Made by a program: the position numbers and the translations under genes
The notes under the pieces: model-generated
The model's database searches: none
What the model saw: only the letters and a program-made list of their open reading frames with translations
What the model was told of the DNA's origin: nothing
From: Sipunculus nudus
Lineage: Eukaryota; Annelida; Sipuncula; Golfingiida; Sipunculidae
Reading direction: 5' to 3'
Assembly: GCA_026874595.1 (NCBI GenBank)
Contig: CM049313.1
Span: 56,441,159 to 56,505,158 of the forward strand
DNA: 64,000 bases
Shown here: positions 47,091 through 60,065 of the stretch, piece after piece
Position numbering within the stretch: the first letter of the stretch is position 1
How the letters are laid out: each line of letters starts with the position of its first letter

Positions 47091-50000
47091 CTGAAAGGGG
47101 TGTTACCCATCTCACAGGGGCAGACCCTGGTCCTACTATGTCCCTAGAGCACTGGCTAACATGTTGTTGACACCCCTCTGTATCAAGTGGGCCCTTCCAC
47201 CAAATGGGCATCAGTACCCTGCTGGGTCATCACATGTCAGCAGCAGGGGGTGATTTCACAGAAATTATAGATTGCTGGGCCTCCCAGTGTATAATGAGAT
47301 GTTCCACATTTTGGTTTCCATGACAGCAAAACAATATTGTAAGACTGTAACATTAACAATAAAGTCTGCCCATCTTCATAATTTAAATTTTCTTATATTA
47401 AACTTATAATAGCCAATAATCACCTTGTTTATACTAACAAATGACAATCCAGCCAGTTTAACCACTTGGAGAAAATCACTGCAGATATGTTATGAAAATC
47501 CACTGAGAAACACTTTTGAACAGAATCATCTCACGTAAAACTGTCATAGAAAAAGTTACCTCCATTATAAATTCCAGGGATATGAACATAGTTCACATTA
47601 CATATTGACATATCCTGAATTTATCCACTCTCTAGATACATCACTTGGTTAGAAAACACTTAAAAAATCTCCAGGTAAATCCCTAGGTATATATCTACAG
47701 GTATTTCTTTCTTGTATAAACTTTACCATCAGGAGGTCAGGTAAGTGGTTCAACATCCTTTTGTATCAGAATCCTACAGGAGCATCATCTAAGGAACACC
47801 TCCTAAAGGTTACCTGTACACACCTGGATTTATTATAGGTGTGGAATTATACATATATCAGTGTACCACAAAGCATCAACCACTCCCACTTGTTGACCAG
47901 GTGCCAATGTACCAGGTTTTTGCCCATCAAAATCCACAAAGAACCACTGTGAGGGAGCGTTATGAATGCTGTAGTCTGTATGTTTGTATGTATACAGGTA
48001 CTTATAGAGGCTCACAGCAAAAGAGAAAAATAAACATCCTCAAACAGGGGTCACCCAGTACATTTGATTAAAGTATATACATGTAGGTACATCTGTTCAA
48101 GAATGCCCGAAGTCAATTGCAAATATGTTTTGTGTATTTATTGATAAATTAATGCACCAGGAACAGTCACATATGAGAAGTTTATATATACATTGGAAGT
48201 CCATGACACTGAATTTCATAAATTAAATGTGAATTACATTTCATACTCAGTTAGTAAACTTACTGAAATGTTTATTTACCAAAATTCCAAAAGCCATCAT
48301 TTATATACTCCTGCACTTTTCTCAGCATACATTGGATCTGGAAAAGTGTTATGAACATTTATATTTAATGATATGTCATTATGAATTATTACCTGAAATT
48401 AATTATCTTAATTGAAAAACAATTTCCCCATAAGCCATTAAAAATAAAGATTATTACAAAACCAAACTATGCATGTTGTATCCTGTCCCTTAAGATTCCA
48501 TGACTTTAGTAAAATCCCAACTCATGGAATTACATTGTTCATAGCTGTAACCGTTGTCAAGCATACCAATCTGCTGCTGATGATCATAATTGAATGAAAG
48601 AGATACAGTCAAAAGCTACAGCTATAAACAATGAAAGTTCAAAATTTTACTAACATTATAAGTTTAACAGATTATATATTGTAGATAATTATAGAAATTT
48701 TTTTTTTAAATTGATTTTATGAAGGGGTCATGGAATCTTTTATATTAAGGGTCATTCAGTTAATATGCCAGGTAGATCTCATATAGGTAATAAACTTAGA
48801 AAACTCTAAGAATGCTAGGCATACCTGGGGTCATCAAGTGACAGGATCAACCTTAGTTGTTCCCCATCATATGACAATGAAAATTTCATACAGTTAGACA
48901 TGAAATTGAATACTAGATGTCAGCACAATTCCTTCAGTCAGGCAAAAGACAACTGTGTGAGATGGTGAGACACTGCTAATTAGACTGGGTTGCATTTATA
49001 ACCCCTAATGATCTCATTACTGGGGACATCTGTTACATTTTCCAGGGTTATTCAGTGCATTTCTTGTCATTATATACAAATTTTAAACTGTGTTGTGCAT
49101 GAAGAATAGGAACATAAGGAAAAATCGACATGTCTTACAAAGCCTTATACTTTATGCATTGGAGAAATTCCTATCGATTATAAGAGGATTTTATTTTAAC
49201 AGTCACAAAATGAAATGGTAATAATATTTATGAATAACCCTTACATGTAACAAATCTATTAAGAAAGTTTAGCACATTAAGGCAAAATTATAAAGTAAAA
49301 TACAAGAACAAAAATATTTCTATATTTTTGCTAATTATGATATTAATAATATTTGTACAAGTTACTCCTTAAACGTTATCTGTGTGACATAACTCAAGAA
49401 GGTGACAGAGATTAGTGGTGGGGTTTTTAAATTATGTTGTATGTTACAAAATTTGTTACACCTTTAATATTATTATGTCCAAGCGGGTCAAGCAATGGGG
49501 TCATCCATATACTTTTAAAAGTACTAAGAAGAGACAGATGCTCTCACTATGATAATGTATAGCTTGTCCATTCTGTGCTGGGTTATTAATCTATACAACA
49601 GTCCTCCGTGGCTGTAGAGTTGTCTTTATTCCCAACATCTGTGGCCTCCCTGTGTTTACATGCCCTGGATGACTGACTGTCCATGACATATTCAGATCTT
49701 AAACACCACAGCTGCTACACACACACTCTAAATATCTAAAGACCATGTGCTTTTTACTATATCAAATACTACGGATTATATATGTCTCTTTCTTGTCATG
49801 AAAAATAATATGTTTAAGAAGAATTCACAATTAAGAAGAGTTCACCATTAAGATTGAAAATGAGAAACCAGTGAATTTTTCAATTTTTTTATTATTATAT
49901 AACCATATCACTGAAACAATTAAATGAGAACTCATAATCCATATATATGTACATTTAAAAATGAGTCATTGAAATAAGCTGATAAAATCTTGCTGAATGC

Positions 50001-52832
50001 ATGACCTCAAACTTTATAACTGCAGTGAATTGTACGTTTAACAATTAACTGAATTTAAAGTTGTGCACAGGCAGTCAGCATAAACACTTAAAAAAATGGT
50101 CAAAAGTTAAAAGTAACAAAATCATACACTTGCATCATAAAACAGAACTTATAAACTCTTGAAGATAGGATATGACAGTATTTTATATGGCATCTTTCAT
50201 TTTATATACATCTATTGGATGACTCTGAGATATTTTCATGCATGGTTTCATTTTTCACTGCTTCCATTCTTCTCTATTTTATTTGAAATATAAGAGTCAC
50301 TTGTTTGAATATAATAACTGCATATGATTTATTTTCTTAATTTTAGATTTTTTTGCCCAGTTTTGTTTCAAAATAATTTCATCACAAAATAGTTCGCATT
50401 TATTCCACCATATTCATTCTAGTTGACTTTGGGAGATTTAACACTATCACAACTGAGTGTTTTCACCAATAAATCAACAATAAATCATCTACCAATCATC
50501 ATAAATGATATGCTTGGCTGACCTCTGTGGTTGCCATAGTGATAAACAATATACACACTCTCTCCCTGTAAGACTTTAAACATCAGCTGCAGGAATCAAA
50601 TTTCCTGTTTTCTGTATCAGAAACATCAAAATCTTAATTATCCCCAAGCAGACTTATCAATTCATTCACCATCCTTATGTGGTTATTTATATTTTTATAC
50701 ACAAAATATATACAAGTATTCATACATTATGTCAAATTTTAAACCCGAGGGGTACTGTATTAAATAGGCGTGTGAACTGTGAGGGCCCTTAGAATTGATT
50801 TAATTATTGATTATTTACCATCAAGTCAATTCTCGATTCAATTCTTACTTATGTAATAAATTTCAAACTTTCAGACTTTTTCAGAAAAAATATAAAGTCA
50901 ATTTTACCAAAATGGATGTTAGTACATTTCAGCATATAAATCTAAAGAAAACTGCAGCTCTTCCTCTGATTGTTGCCACCATTCATGTTTCTACAAATGT
51001 ATGTGAGTGGAGTGGTCCACCAGTGAATGTTTAAAGCAGATTTTATAGCCTGGGCACATAAAAAATAAAAGAGCTTCAAAATTGCAAACTGCTCAACCAA
51101 ATTTGAGAGCTCACCAAGGACATTGGGATGGTATATGCAAAAACAATCATAACTGAAAAGAATAGATTCAAAGATTAACTAGAATGGCTTGTCTTCGGAC
51201 TTACAAAAACAGAAGTCTCACCCTCCCCCCTTGTTTGCATATGGGTTATGTCAATGAAGACACAGTGAGAGAGCTGACCCCGTGTGGTCACCAGGTTTCA
51301 AGCTCATCCAAGATATTTGTAGCAACAATCAGTGTTTGCAATTTTGGAGGAAAATACCCAACCCTTCAAAAGTTATTGCATTCACAAGACAATAACTATG
51401 ATTTGGCTGATTTGACATTGAAAAAATCAGTCAAGGTCACCAGCATGAAACTCCTTCGAGAACTTTTTAGGAACAATCAGTGTACCAAATTTGAGGACAA
51501 AATGTGAATTACTTCAAAAGTTATGGGTATCCCAATAATTGGTTATTTTGGCAGATTTGACCTTGAAGATGTGGGTCAAGGTCACCAAGTTTCAAACCGA
51601 GAATCAAGCCGATTAGGAACAATTATATGCAGCCTTTCAAAAGTTATCATGTTCACAAAATAAACCAAAAAAATTAACATTTCAGCATATTTCAGCAGCC
51701 TTTCAAAAGTTATCATGTTCACAAAATAAACCAAAAAAATTAACATTTCAGCAGATTTGACCTTGAAGATGAAAGTCAAGGTCACCAGTTTTCAAACTCC
51801 CGTGAGAATTGGTGTACCAACATTTGAGGACAAAATGTGAAATACTTCAAATTTATGGACTTTACAATAATTTTACATTTCCACAGATCTGACCTTGGAG
51901 ATAAGGTCAAGGTCACCAGGTTTCGAACTCCTCTGAGAACTTGGTAGGAACGATCAGTGTTTTCAATTTCAGAGGAGCTCATTTAAAGTTATCATGTTCA
52001 CAAGATATCCTACAAAAAATTAACATTTTGGCAGATTTGTGCTTGAAAATAATCAAGGTCATCAGGTTTCAATCTCTTCCAAGATTTTGGTAGGAACCAT
52101 CAGTGTTTCAAATTTTGGAGGTAAATATGCAGCCCTTCAAACGATATCGCGTTCACAAAACATATCCTACAGACAATGACAGACAGTACTGAAAACATCT
52201 CCTCTGAAGGGGGGAGGGGGGAAGACATAATAATCAGTTATGATTAAATTGAGGGTTTGCTTGCAATGCCATCCATCAGTTCTCCAATGTATTGTTGCAT
52301 CCTCTAGTATTAAAACTTGACAGTAAGAGACAAGATGAATGCTACTTTTCCAATAAAAAAAAAATAAAATATGATACTACTGAACTAAATAATATACAAG
52401 TTCTTAATGACCTTTGGAAGTCTTCTTTTTTTATTTAATGGCAAAAAAAGTAAATGTTAATAATTTTCTTGAATATACTTGCTTCCAAATCATTTTTTGT
52501 TACAAAACATTAGAACATATATTGGCATCCTGCTTTAAACATTAGACACTAGTACTTTAAACTTGATATATAATGACTGATTGACAAATTATCAGTCAAA
52601 AATCTTTGTTTTAACCCATGGTGAAAAGAATTAGTGTTCTGTTAGAACAAAACTTCATGCAAATTTATCATATTGCAAACGAACATTACATAAAAATTAC
52701 AAACAGTACGAATAATCATGTTAATTACAAGGACTCATTACAATCTTTACCCAGCCATACAAAGTATACAAGTCCTTGGTTGCACAAATATGACATTCAG
52801 TCTATTCCTTTCTGATATCTCCCAACGAAAAC
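47091..52832 (-). other. Intron 2 of the PDZ gene
   Basis: About 5.7 kb. The first 170 bp next to exon 3 are unusually GC-rich. 51178-52235 is a tandem-module repeat. The remainder (about 47270-51170) shows no gene, only AT-rich DNA. Confidence 0.65.
51178..52235 (+). repeat. Tandem-module element, period about 149 bp
   Basis: Phrases GGTCACCAGG (51286), GGTCACCAGC (51435) and further copies recur with CAGTGT, TTTGGAGG and GCAGATTTGACCTTGAAGAT. Starts AACTAGAATGGCT followed by a CCCTCCCCCC tract and ends with a GGGGGGAGGGGGGAAGACAT complement-like tract, so the ends are imperfect inverted repeats. A 66-bp segment starting AGCCTTTCAAAAGTTATC is duplicated in tandem at 51631 and 51697 without visible change. 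Confidence 0.75.
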
Positions 52833-52931
52833 CTTTGCGGTGGTTTTGACCGTGGCACAGTGACCTCATTATCAGCCCAAGGACACAAGGGAACAGAAGA
52901 TGAAGGTGACCAAGGTGACTCAAGGTCATCC
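52833..52931 (-). CDS. PDZ gene exon 2: Pro/Ser-rich N-terminal segment
   Basis: This exon encodes residues 71-102 with split Arg codons at both ends: DDLESPWSPSSSVPLC, then PWADNEVTVPRSKPPQ. The acceptor TTTTACTACAG is strong, and entry (one base completing Arg70) matches exon 1 exactly. The donor is uncertain. AAG|GTTTTC at 52833 and ACG|GTCAAA at 52851 both leave phase 2 as required and both restore Arg; they differ by six residues (SKPPQR). Reading on past both leads to a stop at 52806-52804, so a truncated product is also possible. No domain; SPWSP and PPQ motifs suggest a disordered, phosphorylatable region. Confidence 0.72.
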
Positions 52932-54894
52932 CTGTAGTAAAATAAAATCAAAATAAAATATAAAATAAAATTAAATGCATAAAAAAAAAACAAAATGAAA
53001 TGTTCTGTTTGTCATGAAATTATCTAATTACTTGATTAAACCTAAAAGATCTTCTGAGCTTAACAACAATGATAATACAATTTGCAATCATATTCAGTTA
53101 AATTTAGAAAAAATGAAGCTTATTCAAATTAAAAATTTAAAAATTTCCATCAAAATAGTTTATATTAGTTTACTATAATTTCATAATGTTACCTTTTTAA
53201 GTTTGCTTGTAATGTTTTGACTAAAAAGTAATTAAAAAAATGAATTATTGAATTTAAACTAGAGATTTAACAGTATGAATGCACATGATACAATTGCACA
53301 AGAGAAGAGGAGAGAGAGAGAGGAGACAGCTGAGAGGAGGAAGTCACAGGCTGAGACAGAGAGAATAATCAACAAACAGCATACTGGACAAAAAAGTTTA
53401 GTGTTATGTTAAGTATTTATATGAGAGGGCCCAGCCAGTCTGCTTGGACCAGTCTGGTCATCACTTTTTGGCTTGATTGGACTACCAACACAATAAACAA
53501 GTCCCAACCTTCCCTTCTGAAATTAAATGGTTTATGCTATTGCTGAATTTCTTTCATTAGATAGTTTCAACCTGCAATCCTTATTCCGAACCATGCGCTT
53601 GTGTCTGTAGGTAGCTTATAAATAAGTAAATGACTCCTTAATCACAATACATGTACTAGAACCACTGGCAGAAGTTTAGTTGCGAGCAAAATGTTCAACT
53701 TAGTTCAGACACAGAATTTCAGTGTCTATAAAGGGGGTTGGTGGGGCAACTGATTAATTTATATATTTAAAATTATAATTACTATTTTTATAATTATTAT
53801 CATCATTATTATTTGCATCAACTTGAATATTTTTATTTTTATCTTGTATAATTTTATTTTTATTTATAAATACAAATAATCAATTTTTTAAATTATTTTT
53901 TAATAAACAGACCAGACCGCATGGATAGCTATGGGGTTAACTAGACCACCAGGAGGTGGTCCAGCTCCGTCCACCTCTGTAGTTTCTATGTAGTGATTTT
54001 GGTATTAGTAATATTTATTTATTGATGTGTGTGCATGTGTGTCATGGGTGTGTGTGTGTGTATGTGTATAGTTTGTTGCTTCTGTTGACAGAAGCACAGG
54101 GAACATCTACTTAAAAAAACATTAGTTACATTGCGAGCTAAAAGTTATCTTTAATAATCAACATCCTGGATTTTATGTTACAACATGTATGCCTTGTCAC
54201 TCACAGTGTTTTGGCATTTCAGCTAAATACAAGTATGTATTGTCAGCAGGATGCAGGGTTGGCGAAGAGCCAAATTGGAGAGCAATCAAAAGCCAAACAA
54301 AGCTGTATAACAAACATCACAGACAAATCTCACCACAAAAAAAAGACACTTGATGATGAGTTATCTGACATGCACACTGATCCTTTATACCATATCAATT
54401 TAACACAACACTTTTTTCCCTTCAGTCTGAAGATCATGGGTTGAAACCCCACTATCCAGAACTATAAATTCCATAGGCAAAACTCTGGCACAGCCTCATC
54501 TCTGAATCATATATTAGGTTGTGTAATTCTCAATGCTTAGTGTAAAACCACACAAAGAAATCTATAAAGATTTACAATTATATATTATTCATCGTCAACA
54601 GATTCTGACTAGAGAAACTGTATCTTCACAAAAACTGAAAAAGGGTTTTTGACAAACTGGGGTTCTGTCCTGCACCAAATAAGATTTAAACATAAACTGT
54701 ACATTAGGTGTTTCTAAGCGAGTGTCATTTTTCTGTATTCCAGATGACATAGATCTACCAATTAATTATCTTGTAATATTATAAAAATATAATATAAATA
54801 AAATATCATAAAAAAGTAGGTTCTACTGACTACCGTCAAGATTTTCTACCCTTCAGAATTCTCTCATCAGCTCATGTTGGATATCACTTCAATG

Positions 54895-55035
54895 ATAGTT
54901 TAAAGAATGATAGGTGGTGTAGAATGATATTTTGTAGAATTATTGTTTGAAGAATGATAGTTTGTAGAATGATTATTTGTAGAATGATATTTTTAAGAAT
55001 GATAGTTTTTAGAATGATGATAGTTGGTCGAATAA
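54895..55035. repeat. Short degenerate minisatellite (AGAATGATAGTTTGT)
   Basis: AGAATGATA followed by GTTTGT, TTTTGT or ATTTGT recurs about eight times at 16-20 bp spacing. Confidence 0.8.
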
Positions 55036-55249
55036 AAGTTTATACAATTGTACAGTGACTGAGTAAGCTACAGTCAATAAATATTCCCTACATGTTGAGC
55101 ACCTATCTAACAGATACATGTACATACATTCTTCTATTTTTTTCTGAAAGGATGGTTCCATGGTTTATAGAATGAGTATGAAGGTATCCATATGATAAGA
55201 AATATATGTTTTAAGCCTTCTGGATTTCAGGCCTAGGAAAAATAAAAAA

Positions 55250-55390
55250 AAGTGATAATCTGTTGTTAGAACATTACTGGTGTAGCAAATATCCGAGATT
55301 TAAGCAGGATTTTACCACTGAGTCACCTGCAAGGTTTAAACCTGAGACCTTTAGCCCTGAAGCCCAGTGCCTTAACCACTAGGCTACCCC
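55250..55390 (-). mobile_element. tRNA-derived SINE
   Basis: On the minus strand GGGGTAGCCTAGTGGTTAAG starts at 55390. TAGCCTAGTGG fits the polymerase III A box and GGTTTAAACC about 45 bp on is a one-base variant of the B-box core. The body ends in a T/A-rich stretch near 55250. Spacing and sequence are those of a tRNA-like head; it is not a functional tRNA gene (the stems do not pair well). Confidence 0.65.
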
Positions 55391-56854
55391 TCACAGACTG
55401 TGTATATCATTACTTGAACAGTTTATGTAGAATGACCATCAACTGAAATTTTCACATGGCCAGAATGAGTTCCATGAGACCATATCAATACTAACTAAGA
55501 TGAAGAAAAGACCATCATGAGGCATAAAAATATTATATTTTATTACTATGTGATGAAATTTCTCCTAATGAAGTAACCATACATGAAACATGAGTTTTAC
55601 ATTTCAGGCTCACATTGAAGTGTATGAAACAAGCTGAGATTAAGGTAGTTAATGGTGATGCATTAAGAATATATGTGCTTGCAGTTATATACATAAGCAG
55701 AGCACAATAAAGGCCTGTTGTGTTGTGAGATTAGTAGACTAAACCATTTGGTACTTTAACTATTTTACTTTACAATGTATGTATATGTCAAGGCCCAGAG
55801 CCTGATCTGGACCAACTGAATCCAAACCCCCATCAGGATCTGGTCCGGCCTAAACCCTGATTCAAACTGTTGACATAATGTTAAAAAATGCAATGCCTTA
55901 AACACGTACTTTTGAATAAATTAAGGAAAATTCACCTTATTTCAGCCTGCTCATAAACTTATAAATCTAATTTTGCCATGACAATTTTTTTAAGCCATGC
56001 AAAACTTCAGATACATTAAAGTTAGTTGAACAAGTGAGAATTAATAAGACAGACACCTGACTAATTAATTAAAGAAATAAAAGAGTACTACTGACTTCTG
56101 TGACATATTTTAACTTTTGTTAAAATATGAAAATGTGAAACTTGATGAATGAAATGCTTCCTGGCTTGTATTACCTGTGTGCATAACGTCTGTATGAATC
56201 AAAATAATTAAATTCTTTATCTAAAATAAACAAAAACATTTTATAAATTTTTAAAAAGTTTACATTCATTTGATAACTGAAAATAGCCTTGTTGATGTGA
56301 AGTTAGCAAGAAGATACAGTTATGAGTATGGGTAGTCACAAATTTCAACTGATTAGACAGGAAGTCATTCTCTTTGTTTTTAATTAAAGATCGAGATGTA
56401 GGCAAGACTGAACTCCGACCTGGATCTGGTCCAATCGGTAATTGGTCAAGATTGGGCTCTTGGCCTTGACATATATATCCAAAGAGCAATGTTGTCTTTT
56501 TTTTTAAAACTTGGCACTCATAAATCTACATCCATATCACAAATTTTGATTCCCTGAATTTAATTAAACCCATAAAAACTACAGGACAATGAGGAAGTGT
56601 ATTCCAACAAACCAGACTGTAATACAGCTGATAATTCATAAGTTGAACCAGTACACATAAAACCACAGCTCTCATTTCATAACATTGAAATGAAACCTGG
56701 AAATCCCAATAGTACCGGTACCCGCATATGGCAAGTGAATACTGCTTGGTGTTATAAGAGTGAATATTAATTATTTGGTAAAGTCTTCAATTTAAGATCT
56801 TTGATGTCTTGGGCTTACCTCTATATTAATTTTAATATCCTCATTGAATCTGAC

Positions 56855-56985
56855 CGCTGATCCCGTCTTTTTTATTCAACTGCAGATCCCCTCTTTTTAA
56901 TTAAACTACTGATCCCCTCCCTCGTTTTTAATTCAACTACTGATCCTATTGTTTAATTCAACTAATGATCCCTTCTTTTTAATAA
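56855..56985. repeat. Short minisatellite, unit about 28-30 bp
   Basis: CTGATCCC followed by a T-rich stretch and AATTCAACTA recurs five times (CTGATCCCGTC, CAGATCCCCTC, CTGATCCCCTC, CTGATCCTATT, ATGATCCCTTC). Confidence 0.8.
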
Positions 56986-58390
56986 GAAATAACCAATATA
57001 TCTAAGTACCTCGACCATTTAATAAAGATTCAGATTTCCTGTCTTCTGTTTCCTTTTATTGTCTCTCCTAGGAGGGTATGTGTTCATCCCATTTCTGTGT
57101 TTGAATTTGTGTGTGGTTGTTCACAACATAATTAACCCATGCAATCATGAATGTTCAGAATAGAATGAAATTTTTAAAGCATTGCAGGATGAAATGAAGA
57201 ATTTGTTAGATTTTTGTGTGGATCCAGCACATGATCAGGAATGTCATCAATGATTATTCACAACTGTACAGTCACATATGCATGAATGAACCTAGGAACA
57301 TGGGCCAAATAAGTGAATACAAAAACGGAGGAGGAGACTTACATTCCTTAATGCAGATTTCTGTTTCAATATATCAAACTGCAGGTTCTCCATGTCATCA
57401 GTAACTCCATGCACCTGTACAGTTAATTGATTCATGGTCCTATTTACCATTTTCTCTATCACTCTATCATTCCATCAATTTATCTTCTTTGTTTCCTGTT
57501 TTAACCACTTTCATTTCAACCTTGGTATACAGAGCCACCATGTCTCCACAGTATGGTCCATTTTTTATATAATCATGAAATGTTGATTCTACTGTTTTTG
57601 TAAAATATGTGACAATCACAAAACAGCAAGAGCACGGCTGGGATAGGGAGTGAAGTAAATTATTTCAACTCAAATACCTTGCAACGGTATTTTTCTTCCA
57701 AAATGGATGAACTCCCCTTGGAGGAACAGGCTATAGCACTAACAGAATTAGAACATGAAAAGACCTTTAAAGCTCTCACAGCACAACATGCCATGTCCAT
57801 CTGCAGTTAGATTATTTTGTATGCAGTGAGTTGAAGCAGTATGTTTATAAATGAGACAAAAAGACACAACTGAGTCTCTAATTCAAAAATTATTTATTAA
57901 CGGACTTCTAAATAAAGTTTGACAGTCAAAGCCACTGAAGGGCTGTTCTCATGATTGTCAAAGACTTGTGCTGTCTTTTAAGGAAGAATTGCTGGCAAAA
58001 TTCAATAGAATATAAATTTTTTTATATATTTGACATAATAAAAGATCAATCCTATAAGTTCACTGAAAGATCAATCTGGTAGCAATTATATGATCACAGT
58101 GAAATTATAAAAATTAATTAACAAACCCTGGGAACCTTGCCAGCGATGCTACCTTAACTGTTAGCAGGTCCTAATCCTGTAACTGTTCAAGGACAACATG
58201 GTCATGTAAAATTCATTACATTTTGTCATCTTATTTCTTGTTCATGAATAATTTTTTGTGGTACTACTTTCAATATTAAATGATTTTATCAATTAAAAAT
58301 ATTCAATACAGTTTTTATACATAGCGCCTCAGTTGCATCTCAAGACCATGCAATAGATACAGAAGATGCATGTATATAAAATCATATTAC

Positions 58391-58599
58391 CTTGGCGTAG
58401 GCAGGTTGTCTTCACTGCTTGTTGAGCCTCTGGTAGCCGACTGTTTCTCCTTTGCGTGAAGTTCTAATACATGTGTCGCTGGCAGTGACTGTGGGCGATT
58501 TCGTTGGCGAGGTGGTTTTGGTGGAGGCATCCTCTTCACACCACGAAAAATAAAATTTGCCACTGCAGCACTTGATTCTGAGTTTGGTGTAGTCGGCAT
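58391..58599 (-). CDS. PDZ gene exon 1: start codon and SH3-ligand N-terminus
   Basis: This exon encodes residues 1-69 plus two bases of Arg70. The ATG at 58599-58597 is chosen because an in-frame TAA lies five codons upstream and the frame then runs open to the donor AAG|GTAATA. The protein begins MPTTPNSESSAAVANF; next, FRGVKRMPPPKPPRQR contains overlapping class I (R23xxP26xxP29) and class II (P26xxP29xR31) SH3-binding motifs. The tail is Ser/Thr-rich (GSTSSEDNLPTP). No signal peptide or membrane segment is seen, so the protein is intracellular. Phase 2 exit fits exon 2. Proline-rich SH3 ligands on a PDZ protein suggest an adaptor linking signalling proteins; this is inference. Confidence 0.82.
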
Positions 58600-59680
58600 T
58601 TTGAAAATCACTTAATCCCACAGTTATAGCTCATGTATTTTTAGAGATTACCAGTATATATGTGCTGTAATCACTGTCAGCTTTATTTATGAGTAATCAA
58701 CAGCACTTCACGGACTTGTTATATGGGAGTGTTTACATCCTACTGATACAGTGAACACTATGTTGATTGTTATCCCGTTTTGGTTTGACCACATTGTAAA
58801 CATCATGGGTACTTTCATGCTGCTCATCAGTTCAGCCGGTACTGTGTATATGTTTCACTGATGATGATAACAAATCTTGTTGTTCTGAAAACATCATCCA
58901 AATACTCTCAAACCCAAGACTTCTCTTTTGAAGTAGGGGACCAATTCTTTGGCAAAACAGTAAGAATAAATAGTGGCCAACAATATACTGATTGAGAAAT
59001 AAGATACTGATACATCTCCAATTCGTGCTGGTTACTTAAGAATAACCAGGGGAAAAATGCTTTTAGATTTTATTTCCTATAGATATATTTCCTCATAAAA
59101 CTTCATTTTGTCTTTCACTTCCTTGACTAATATATATTCTGCAAGGAAGCAACCTAATCTGTTTATATCACTCATACTTAATAAACTGGTACTTAATAAA
59201 CTCACACTTTATGAACTTGTGAGAGTAGTTGGTAAATGCTTTCTGATATTAAAGCCGTGCCTGGAGAGCCTAATTTGCTTTAAAGATTACTTTAGGTCCC
59301 ACACCAACAGATCGAAAAATAAAAATAAAAATTAATAAAAGGAGGCAATATGAAGCCCTGTACATCAGCTGACTATTTTTTAAATATTCCAACAGCTCCA
59401 GTCAAGTAGTTGCCGTGAAAATCCCTGGTTGCAAAACGCTATCCTGTTCATTTGGCTTCCGAGCGAATGTGTACTTCTCCATTTTACTTTCACAATTATA
59501 GAAAAATGTTAAAAAAATACATCTTCAAGGGAAATGTCTTCAAACTGTTATTTTCCAAAATAGCACCATTCTGAACTTGCATTAAAGTTTAATCACGTCG
59601 AAACACGAAATCGACACAGGCGAAGGAATGTGAAACGTGCAACTCTTCGAGGAATCTAAACAAACATTACCAAGTATTAC

Positions 59681-60065
59681 CTGACCCGTTATGAGCTGGC
59701 CTGTAATACACTGACGATGGCTTGCCCTTTTGGAGTGTTATATTCACTGTGGAGGGGTTACGGAGGATAAAATCGATGCAGCTTTTATTCCACACACCTG
59801 CTGACAGCCGTGTTCCACCAGAATTGATTAAACCCGCTCACTTCTAACACAGCTGACTTCAGTAATATAGATGAGAAATTTAGGTAACTAAAGATCGATA
59901 ATGATTAGCTCTTGTGGAATTTGAGATGGTGATGGATTTGGAAGACACACGTGTCGTTCCCGCCGAACTTTGAATAGCAAGTATTCGCCACATGTTCCTT
60001 CTTCCGGGGCTTCCTGCCATAGCAATTTGCGCGCCAATAGTGCCATCTGGTGCAAATAGCAAGTA
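59681..60065 (-). promoter_or_regulatory. Candidate promoter and 5' non-coding exon of the PDZ gene
   Basis: On the minus strand the segment ends GGGTCAG|GTAATA at 59681, a usable donor that could splice to an acceptor such as GTGATTACAG upstream of exon 1. Near 60030 the plus strand reads TTTGCGCGCCAATA, an E2F-like and CCAAT-like site in a locally GC-richer stretch. The overlapping short open frames have no recognisable domain and I read them as non-coding. A transcription start here is a guess without RNA evidence. Confidence 0.3.

Larger units (their letters stand above)
52932..58390 (-). other. Intron 1 of the PDZ gene
   Basis: Phase-2 intron, donor GTAATA and acceptor TTACTACAG, about 5.5 kb. 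It contains a purine-rich tract (about 53300-53370), short minisatellites at 54895-55035 and 56855-56985, a SINE at 55250-55390 and a lone tRNA-like B box (GGGTTGAAACCCC) at about 54438-54450. Nothing else recognised. Confidence 0.7.

Noticed and set aside
54425-54455. tRNA gene suggested by GGGTTGAAACCCC
   Set aside because: Only a B-box-like stem is present; no A box or acceptor stem at the right distance.
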